Shown here piece after piece: positions 6,346 through 11,033 of a DNA stretch of 11,033 nucleotides. Source of the DNA: Actinobacteria bacterium UBA4719 (GTDB lineage Bacteria > Actinomycetota > Actinomycetes > Actinomycetales > Dermatophilaceae); contig DHJN01000234.1 of the NCBI GenBank assembly GCA_002404345.1, positions 12,032-23,064 of the forward strand, written 5' to 3'. Made by a program: the position numbers and the translations under genes. The first letter of the stretch is position 1; the number at the start of each line of letters is the position of its first letter. The notes beneath the pieces were generated by a model. It searched no databases, was not told the DNA's origin, and saw only the letters and a list, made by a program, of their open reading frames with translations.

Positions 6346-6352
6346 TTTCGGC

Positions 6353-7258
6353 ATGTCAACGCCCGAGCTCGCCGCCGGCGAACAGGTCGAACGCCGCGCC
6401 GAGCGCGCTCTGTTCCGCGCGTTGTTCGACGATGCCGCCGTCTTCCCGCCGGGCCTGACGCCGCTCCCCCAAGCGGTCACCGATCACGTTGCCCGGCAGT
6501 CAAATTCGTATGCCGACCTGGTCGGCCCCCTGCTCCTGCCGGCCGCCGCCATCAAGGACTTCCCCCGTCTCGAGCGCCCCAAGCAGGTGGGTGTAGCTCT
6601 GATCGGTAGGCCGGGCACCGACCTGATCCTGGTCGCCGATGCGCTGTCACAACTGAACGAAAACCCCGACGTAACTGTGGCTGGCGTGGAGATCGGTTGG
6701 TCTCCCGACTGGCACCAAGCCCTGAGCTGGGGCGCATCGCTGTCGATCGAGGTGCCCCGCGGCCCCGGGCTGGAGCGCGCCCTGTCCGACCTCCAGGAAC
6801 ATGGCGATGACCCCAACCCGGTTCAGGCCAAGTTCCGGACCGGATCGACCCCCAGCGATCCCGTCCCGACCCCGACCGAGCTGGCGACGTTCATCCGCGC
6901 CTGCGTCGACCACGACCTCGGCTTCAAGCTGACCGGCGGCCTTCACCACGCCATCAGCCAGACCAGCGTCAGCCAAACCAGCACCAGGCACACCAGCGCA
7001 GGGGTTGAGGACCAGTTCGGATTCCTCAACGTCATCGCGGCCACCCGCTGGGCGCTGGCCCACGGGGCCGAGGTTCCCGAGATGGAGTCCCTTCTCTGCC
7101 AACGTGATCCGGTGCCGATCCTGGACATCATCACCCGGATGAGTGAAGCGGACGCGAGCGTGCTGCGTGCCTTCTTCACGGCATACGGCTGCTGCGGGGT
7201 CATGGACCCTATCCGCGACCTCGCCGCACTCGGCCTGATCGCAGAGCGCGCGGTATGA
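6353..7258 (+). CDS. Uncharacterised conserved protein of the homogentisate cluster
   Basis: A 301-residue soluble protein of a family I recall from other actinobacteria but which has no assigned function. Recognisable segments are FDDAAVFPPGLTPLP (25-39), YADLVGPLLLPA (53-64), GVEIGWSP (111-118), VQAKFRTG (157-164), GFKLTGGLHH (190-199), FGFLNVIAA (222-230) and TAYGCCGVMDP (277-287). The lysines in KFRTG and KLTGGLHH, Arg162 and His198-His199 look like active-site residues. The alternating strand/helix pattern would suit a TIM-barrel, but that is inference. Residues 202-216 are an in-frame 5-residue tandem repeat. Its stop overlaps the fahA start (ATGA), so the two are translationally coupled. 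It could act on maleylacetoacetate or a related acid, because no isomerase gene is present. This is a hypothesis only. Confidence 0.85.
   Translation: MSTPELAAGEQVERRAERALFRALFDDAAVFPPGLTPLPQAVTDHVARQSNSYADLVGPLLLPAAAIKDFPRLERPKQVGVALIGRPGTDLILVADALSQLNENPDVTVAGVEIGWSPDWHQALSWGASLSIEVPRGPGLERALSDLQEHGDDPNPVQAKFRTGSTPSDPVPTPTELATFIRACVDHDLGFKLTGGLHHAISQTSVSQTSTRHTSAGVEDQFGFLNVIAATRWALAHGAEVPEMESLLCQRDPVPILDIITRMSEADASVLRAFFTAYGCCGVMDPIRDLAALGLIAERAV
6956..7000 (+). repeat. 15-bp tandem repeat inside the uncharacterised gene (SQTSV/SQTST/RHTSA)
   Basis: Three adjacent 15-nt units encode S-Q-T-S-V, S-Q-T-S-T and R-H-T-S-A. The first two match at 12 of 15 bases and the third is more diverged. 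It follows the conserved KLTGGLHH motif and probably lengthens a surface loop. Confidence 0.7.
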
Positions 7259-8508
7259 CGGCAAGCTGGCTCGATCTCCCGCCCGACCACCCGTTCGGGT
7301 TGGCCACGCTGCCCTACGGGGTCTTCTCGACCACCGACCCGGACCTGCGACGGGTCGGGGTCCGGATCGGCGACTTCGTCCTCGACGCCGGTGTGGCAGC
7401 CGAGTTCGTCGGCATGGAGTCGGGCATCTGCTGGGCCCAACCGAGCCTGAACCATTTCCTGTCCCTGCGCCGCCCGGCCTGGACGGCCGCCCGCGCCTGG
7501 CTCACCGAGGTCCTGTCCAACCCTGCCCACCGGGACGGGATCGAGCCACACCTGATCCCGCTTTCGGAGGTCACCCTGCACCTGCCGATCGAGGTCGCCG
7601 ACTACGTCGACTTCTATGCGAGCGAGAACCACGCCACCAACATCGGCAAGATCTTCCGCCCCGACGGCGAGGCGCTGACCCCCAACTGGAAGCACCTCCC
7701 CATCGGCTATCACGGTCGTTCCGGCACTGTCGTCGTCAGCGGCACGGACATCATCCGGCCGATGGGACAGCGCAAGGCGCCCTCCGATGCGGCACCGCGC
7801 TTTGGCCCGAGCATCAAGCTTGACATCGAGGCGGAGCTCGGCTTCATCGTCGGCGGCGGCACCGAGCTCGGCAGCCGGGTCGACATCGACGACGCCGCCG
7901 ACCACCTCTTCGGGGTGGCCCTCTTCAACGACTGGAGCGCCCGCGACATCCAGGCCTGGGAAACCGTCCCGCTGGGCCCGTTCCTGGGCAAGTCGTTTGG
8001 CTCGAGCCTGGGCCCCTGGGTCGTTCCGATGGAGGCGCTGACCGCCGCCAGGGTGGCACTGCCGCTACAGGATCCGGAACCACTCCCCTACCTCAGAGGT
8101 TCTGGGACAGCGGGTTCTGGGACAGCGGGTTCTGGAACAAGCCTTTTCGGCCTCGACGTCCACCTGGAGGTGCGGATCAACGGCACGCTCGTGTCGAGCC
8201 CGACCTACGCAGGCATGTACTGGTCGCCCGTCCAGATGCTCGCGCACCTGACGGTCAACGGCGCGAGCCTGCGCGATGGCGACCTCTTCGCCTCGGGCAC
8301 CATCAGCGGGCCGGAGAAGCACACCCGTGGCAGCCTCATGGAGCTCACCTGGAACGGCCAGGAACCACTGACCCTGGACGACGGATCGACCCGCGCCTTC
8401 CTGCAGGACGGCGACACCGTGTCGGTCACCGGTTGGGCTCCCGGCCCCGATGGTGCGCAGATCGGCCTGGGCGAGGTCGTCGGCACGATCTCGCCCGCCC
8501 TCACCTGA
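7255..8508 (+). CDS. fahA: Fumarylacetoacetase
   Basis: Last enzyme of the homogentisate pathway, cleaving fumarylacetoacetate to fumarate and acetoacetate. It is 417 residues. The catalytic residues known from the mouse enzyme are all present: metal ligand Asp119 and general base His126 in DYVDFYASENHATNIG (116-131), Glu192 and Glu194 in IEAELGF, Asp226 in LFNDWSARD, Lys246 in GPFLGKSF and Thr349 in FASGTIS. IGYHGRSG (150-157) is another signature. A 15-residue GSGTA-type repeat (282-296) sits in a loop before LDVHLEVRING and looks like an insertion outside the active site. Its ATG overlaps the stop of the upstream gene by 4 bp. It converges with the SnoaL-like gene, the two stop codons being 6 bp apart. 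Confidence 0.96.
   Translation: MTASWLDLPPDHPFGLATLPYGVFSTTDPDLRRVGVRIGDFVLDAGVAAEFVGMESGICWAQPSLNHFLSLRRPAWTAARAWLTEVLSNPAHRDGIEPHLIPLSEVTLHLPIEVADYVDFYASENHATNIGKIFRPDGEALTPNWKHLPIGYHGRSGTVVVSGTDIIRPMGQRKAPSDAAPRFGPSIKLDIEAELGFIVGGGTELGSRVDIDDAADHLFGVALFNDWSARDIQAWETVPLGPFLGKSFGSSLGPWVVPMEALTAARVALPLQDPEPLPYLRGSGTAGSGTAGSGTSLFGLDVHLEVRINGTLVSSPTYAGMYWSPVQMLAHLTVNGASLRDGDLFASGTISGPEKHTRGSLMELTWNGQEPLTLDDGSTRAFLQDGDTVSVTGWAPGPDGAQIGLGEVVGTISPALT
8098..8142 (+). repeat. 15-bp tandem repeat inside fahA (GSGTA, GSGTA, GSGTS)
   Basis: Copies at 8098-8112 and 8113-8127 are identical. The third (8128-8142) differs at a few bases. All stay in frame and extend a flexible glycine/serine/threonine loop at residues 282-296. 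The perfect identity of two copies points to recent expansion. Confidence 0.92.
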
Positions 8509-8518
8509 GCAACCTCAG
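8505..8518. terminator. Weak hairpin at the convergent fahA/SnoaL-like ends
   Basis: CTGAG (8505-8509), CAAC, CTCAG (8514-8518) can form a 5-bp stem that contains parts of both stop codons. It is short and lacks a U-tract, so it is at best a weak two-way terminator. Confidence 0.2.
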
Positions 8519-8946
8519 CCCTGGGGCATCAGCCCGAGCTGCATCATCAGGCCGGCCGCGTCCGGGTGGGCGCTGAACTCCACGACCTTCCCGTCCTTGA
8601 CCTGGACGAAGTAGGCACCGTGGCCGACCACGCTCTTGCCAGTGGGCGGGATCTCCATGCCACCCATCGCCAGCGGGCCGGTGTTCGTCCCAGTGAACTC
8701 GATCTCAGCGGCGACCGAATCCTCGCCGATGACGCGGCTCTTCCTCTGCACACGCATGTCGGGGAATGCGGTCAGCCACGCCTGCACGTATGCCCCGGCC
8801 TCGGCCTTCGTGCGAATCGGCTCGGGCAGAGTCAGGTCCCGCAAGACGAACTCGTCAGCCAACAGGTCGACAAACGCGTCGGGCTTGTGGTTGTCCCACG
8901 CTCCGATCCCGAGGTCATCGAGCCGTTCAAGCTCTAGCTTCAACAT
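8515..8946 (-). CDS. SnoaL-like / NTF2-fold protein (ester cyclase-like)
   Basis: A 143-residue protein of the NTF2-like superfamily, closest in pattern to the SnoaL-like polyketide cyclase/ester cyclase group. Typical segments are WDNHKPDAFVDLLADEFVLRD (17-37), AYVQAWLTAFPDMRV (52-66), EFTGTNTGPL (83-92), PPTGKSV (100-106), VKDGKVVEFSAHPD (116-129) and the terminal MMQLGLMPQG. The cavity fold is clear, but such proteins act on very varied substrates and many are not enzymes, so no reaction is assigned. The ATG at 8946 is chosen over an upstream in-frame start at 9027 because AGGAG lies 6 nt before it and the family begins near this point. It stands alone between fahA and the sulfide operon, so the neighbours do not explain it. 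Confidence 0.8.
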   Translation of the reverse strand: MLKLELERLDDLGIGAWDNHKPDAFVDLLADEFVLRDLTLPEPIRTKAEAGAYVQAWLTAFPDMRVQRKSRVIGEDSVAAEIEFTGTNTGPLAMGGMEIPPTGKSVVGHGAYFVQVKDGKVVEFSAHPDAAGLMMQLGLMPQG

Positions 8947-9081
8947 GATCAACTCCTGTCCGTAGGGGGGCTCCTCGGCCCAGTGTGGTCCCTTCCACAT
9001 ACGGCTGCAAGGGATTGAATTGACCAAAAGTATCCAGGGTGGTCACCTCGACGGCGCCGGGGCGCACAGCGCACTCTGATA

Positions 9082-9095
9082 TACCCCATGGGGTA
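9082..9095. promoter_or_regulatory. CsoR/CstR-type operator, site 1
   Basis: TACCCCATGGGGTA is a perfect 14-bp palindrome with a C-tract and a G-tract, flanked by GATA and AT. This is the pattern bound by the CsoR/RcnR/CstR repressor family. Copper-sensing CsoR and persulfide-sensing CstR use similar sites. The downstream sulfide genes favour a CstR-like regulator. The repressor gene is not in the window. Confidence 0.65.
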
Positions 9096-9103
9096 ATGTG
9101 ATA

Positions 9104-9117
9104 TACCCCCTCGGGTA
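9104..9117. promoter_or_regulatory. CsoR/CstR-type operator, site 2
   Basis: TACCCCCTCGGGTA has perfect 5-bp arms (TACCC/GGGTA) and the same flanks as site 1 (GATA before, AT after). Its centre is 22 bp from that of site 1, about two helical turns, so two tetrameric repressors could bind the same DNA face. Confidence 0.6.
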
Positions 9118-9160
9118 ATAGGGACCTTTGGCACTACTCCGAGATGACAGCGCTTTCTAG

Positions 9161-9203
9161 CGTGGTGGATGGGTAAGAAACACCACCACGAGGAGCGAGG
9201 AGC
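9161..9203 (+). promoter_or_regulatory. 5' leader hairpin and doubled Shine-Dalgarno before the SQR gene
   Basis: CGTGGTGG (9161-9168) and CCACCACG (9183-9190) are perfect 8-bp arms around a 14-nt loop. Immediately after comes GAGGAGC twice in tandem (9190-9196, 9197-9203). The second copy is 6 nt from the GTG start, an ideal spacing; the first abuts the stem. The hairpin could stabilise the leader or tune access to the ribosome site. Confidence 0.45.
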
Positions 9204-9208
9204 AAGCC

Positions 9209-10468
9209 GTGAAGAGGTTGCTGGTGCTGGGCGCCGGAACGGCCGGCACGATGATTGTCAACAGGCTGAGGCGCCGCCTGGACCCCGACCGGTGGGACAT
9301 CACGGTCGTGGACCACGACGACGTACACCCCTACCAGCCGGGATACCTGTTCCTGCCGTTCGGCACCTACTCCCCCGACAAGATCACCCGCTCGCGCCAC
9401 GCCTGCCTGCCCGACGGAGTGAACTTCGTGATCGGTGACGTCGACCGCATCGACGCCCCGACGAACAGGGTGACCCTCGTCGATGGCCGCACCATGGTCT
9501 ACGACTACCTGGTCATCGCCTCCGGCACCACCCCGCGGCCCGACCAGACCCCCGGGATGCTCGGGGCGGAGTGGCGCCGCAGCATCTTTGACTTCTATAC
9601 CTTCGACGGAGCCAAGGCGCTGGCCCAGGCACTGCAGACCTTCGACCACGGCCGGCTCGTGGTGCACATCACCGACATGCCGATCAAGTGCCCGGTCGCG
9701 CCACTGGAGTTCGCTTTCCTGGCCGACGCGTGGCTGCAAGAGCGTGGGATGCGCGACCGGGTGGAGATGGTCTACGTGACACCGCTGCCAGGTGCCTTCA
9801 CCAAGCCGATCGCCTCGGCGCGCCTGGGCTCCATGCTCGACGAGCGCAAGATCGCCGTGGAGTCCGACTTCATGGTTGAGCGAATCGACGTGGAGAACAA
9901 GGCGCTGATCTCCTACGACGAGCGCGAGGTTCCTTTCGACCTGCTGGTCACCATTCCACTGAACATGGGCGCCGACTTCGTGGCCCGCTCCGGTCTGGGT
10001 GACGAGCTGAACTACGTCCCGGTCGACAAGCACACGCTGCAGTCCAAGGCATACGCCAATATCTTCGCCGTCGGCGACGCCTCCGACATACCAGCGTCAA
10101 AGGCCGGGTCGGTCGCGCACTTCTCGGTGGAGATCTTCGCCGACAACTTCTGCCAGCTGGTCGCCGGCAAGCCGATGAGCGGCTCATTCGACGGCCACGC
10201 CAACTGCTTCATCGAGTCCGGTAACGGCAAGGGCCTGTTGATCGACTTCAACTACGACACCGAACCGCTCCCGGGCAAGTACCCACTGCCGCTGGTCGGT
10301 CCGCTCGACCTGCTGAAGGAGACCCGTGCCAACCACCTCGGCAAGCTCGCGTTCCGATGGATCTACTGGAACGTCCTGCTCCCCGGCCGCCCGATGCCCC
10401 TGCCGACCCACATGTCCCTGGTCGGCAAGACCACCAACAAGACCACCGCCAAGGCCACCACCAAGTAG
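9209..10468 (+). CDS. sqr: Sulfide:quinone oxidoreductase-type FAD flavoprotein
   Basis: A 419-residue two-dinucleotide-binding-domain flavoprotein. The N-terminal FAD motif is LLVLGAGTAGTMIVNRL (4-20). HPYQPGYLFLPFGTY (40-54), YDYLVIASGTTPRP (98-111) and the second FAD motif NIFAVGDASDIP (284-295) follow. SQRs oxidise sulfide to a persulfide on paired cysteines and pass electrons through FAD to quinone. Here Cys161 (IKCPVAPLEFAF) and Cys333 (ANCFIESG) are the likely pair. The segment LGKLAFRWIYWNVLLPGRPM (377-396) looks like the amphipathic membrane anchor. A basic tail of KTTN-type repeats ends the protein. GTG at 9209 gives the intact FAD motif and has a strong ribosome binding site. It heads the operon with TusE/DsrC and DsrE proteins. 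The exact SQR type is not assigned. Confidence 0.88.
   Translation: MKRLLVLGAGTAGTMIVNRLRRRLDPDRWDITVVDHDDVHPYQPGYLFLPFGTYSPDKITRSRHACLPDGVNFVIGDVDRIDAPTNRVTLVDGRTMVYDYLVIASGTTPRPDQTPGMLGAEWRRSIFDFYTFDGAKALAQALQTFDHGRLVVHITDMPIKCPVAPLEFAFLADAWLQERGMRDRVEMVYVTPLPGAFTKPIASARLGSMLDERKIAVESDFMVERIDVENKALISYDEREVPFDLLVTIPLNMGADFVARSGLGDELNYVPVDKHTLQSKAYANIFAVGDASDIPASKAGSVAHFSVEIFADNFCQLVAGKPMSGSFDGHANCFIESGNGKGLLIDFNYDTEPLPGKYPLPLVGPLDLLKETRANHLGKLAFRWIYWNVLLPGRPMPLPTHMSLVGKTTNKTTAKATTK
10427..10465 (+). repeat. 12-bp tandem repeat encoding the lysine-rich SQR tail
   Basis: Three 12-nt units encode K-T-T-N, K-T-T-A and K-A-T-T, followed by a final Lys and stop. The tail is basic and low-complexity and lies right after the presumed membrane anchor, where it could contact acidic lipids. 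Confidence 0.75.
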
Positions 10469-10483
10469 AGGAGAGAAACCGCC

Positions 10484-10798
10484 ATGCCCGTGACCACGCT
10501 CCAGGGCCACCACGTCAACGTCAACGAGGAAGGCTTCCTGACCGACCCGACCGAATGGGACGACGACCTCGGGTCGGTCCTTGCCGCCCAGATCGGCATC
10601 ACGCTCACCGACGAGCACTGGAAGGCGATCCGGTTCCTGCGCAAGGACTTCGAGGAGCAGGGCGAGACCCCTACGCTGCGCCGGGTGTCCACCGTTGGTG
10701 GCATCCCGATCAAGTCGCTGTTTGCGCTGTTCCCGGCCAAGCCAGCCAAGAAGATGGCCTACGTGGCCGGGCTGCCCAAGCCGCACGGCTGCGTCTGA
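10484..10798 (+). CDS. TusE/DsrC/DsvC family sulfur-relay protein
   Basis: A 104-residue member of the TusE/DsrC family, small carriers that bind sulfur as a persulfide on a penultimate cysteine. The C-terminus AGLPKPHGCV carries that Cys at 103. The second DsrC cysteine, expected 11 residues earlier, is Ala92 here, so the protein is of the single-cysteine TusE-like kind and cannot form the DsrC intramolecular bond. EGFLTDPTEWD (16-26) and LTDEHWKAIRFLRKDF (41-56) are family signatures. AGGAGAG precedes the ATG and overlaps the end of the SQR gene region; the gap is 15 bp, so the genes are one operon. Next to SQR and DsrE it probably accepts sulfane sulfur from sulfide oxidation. A role in tRNA thiolation is less likely by context. 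Confidence 0.93.
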   Translation: MPVTTLQGHHVNVNEEGFLTDPTEWDDDLGSVLAAQIGITLTDEHWKAIRFLRKDFEEQGETPTLRRVSTVGGIPIKSLFALFPAKPAKKMAYVAGLPKPHGCV

Positions 10799-10845
10799 CC
10801 GCAACCCCCCCATGTCCAACCACACCCATCAAGGAAGGCACCACC

Positions 10846-11033
10846 ATGATCACCACCGACGTCGCCCCGGCGATCGTCCCCACCTTCGATACTGAGCGGG
10901 TCACCGGTCGCAAGCTGGCCATCATCTGCTCCAAGGGCAGCCTGGACATGGCCTACCCGGCCCTGATTCTGGCCAACGCAGCCCTCGGCGAGGGCGTCGA
11001 GACCCACCTCTTCTTCACCTTCTGGGGCTTCGA
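10846..11033 (+). CDS. DsrE-family (DsrE2-like) protein, N-terminal part (cut by window end)
   Basis: The visible 62 residues contain KLAIICSKGSLDMAYPALIL (23-42) and HLFFTFWGF (54-62), signatures of the DsrE/DsrF-like group often annotated as DsrE2 or peroxiredoxin-family protein. These act as sulfur carriers, often next to TusA, rhodanese or SQR genes. Cys28 is the one cysteine visible so far and could be the sulfur site. The ATG has AAGGAAGG 7 nt upstream. It follows the TusE/DsrC gene by 47 bp on the same strand and should belong to the same operon. The rest lies beyond the right edge, so length and further cysteines cannot be judged. Confidence 0.85.
   Translation, partial: MITTDVAPAIVPTFDTERVTGRKLAIICSKGSLDMAYPALILANAALGEGVETHLFFTFWGF

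Larger units (their letters stand above)
8947..9208. other. Divergent intergenic region between the SnoaL-like gene and the sulfide operon
   Basis: These 262 bp hold no credible gene. The SnoaL-like half (8947-9070) shows a good ribosome binding site for that gene but no clear promoter. The right half contains two CsoR/CstR-type palindromes (9082-9117), then an 8-bp inverted repeat (9161-9190) and a doubled Shine-Dalgarno sequence (9190-9203) before the SQR gene. Confidence 0.7.

Noticed and set aside
6335..6352. TTG at 6335 as start of the 301-aa protein
   Set aside because: No ribosome binding site is present, and the -10-like TACCCT lies inside this stretch. The ATG at 6353 fits a leaderless start.
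8947..9070. sigma70-like promoter (TTGACC near 9020) in the SnoaL-like upstream region
   Set aside because: No acceptable -10 box is found at 16-18 nt from it in either direction.
9134..10033. A 299-codon open frame on the minus strand opposite the SQR gene
   Set aside because: It is antisense to a gene with clear FAD motifs and has no recognisable domain or good ribosome binding site.

Overview
The window comes from a GC-rich actinobacterium. The left part follows the gene order of the mycobacterial Rv1330c-Rv1340 block (pncB, clpS, DUF2017, ..., murI, metallo-beta-lactamase-fold hydrolase, RNase PH). My guess is a Micrococcales-type genome (Intrasporangiaceae-like), but the sequence alone does not prove the family.

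Left block (1-3011, minus strand): clpS, a DUF2017 gene, murI, an MBL-fold hydrolase and the first half of rph run in one direction. The mec-cysO-cysM-rhomboid genes that sit between DUF2017 and murI in mycobacteria are absent. clpS and the DUF2017 gene are joined by four in-frame 18-bp repeats. Each repeat reads as a five-codon ORF, GTG...TGA, so the junction is a chain of TGA-GTG stop/start pairs. This is the strangest structure in the window.

NAD salvage (3035-4974, plus strand): pncB and pncA together take nicotinamide to nicotinate and then to nicotinate mononucleotide. pncB is divergent from clpS, and the candidate -10 boxes of the two genes overlap by two bases.

Tyrosine/homogentisate catabolism (5021-8508): hmgA (minus) is divergent from a two-gene unit (plus). 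That unit is an uncharacterised 301-aa protein overlapping fumarylacetoacetase (fahA) by ATGA. A perfect 7-bp-arm inverted repeat lies in the divergent gap. No maleylacetoacetate isomerase gene is visible, so the middle step of the pathway is unassigned here.

Right block (8515-11033): a small SnoaL-like protein (minus) is followed by a 262-bp intergenic region with two C-tract/G-tract palindromes 22 bp apart, typical of CsoR/CstR-family operators. Then comes a sulfide/persulfide operon: an SQR-type flavoprotein, a single-cysteine TusE/DsrC-family protein, and the start of a DsrE-family protein cut by the window end.

Themes across the window: (i) short tandem duplications (9-24 bp) recur at gene ends, at gene starts and inside genes; (ii) several genes have a TANNNT box 6-7 nt before the start codon, which suggests leaderless mRNAs. 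No tRNA, rRNA, CRISPR array or insertion sequence was seen.
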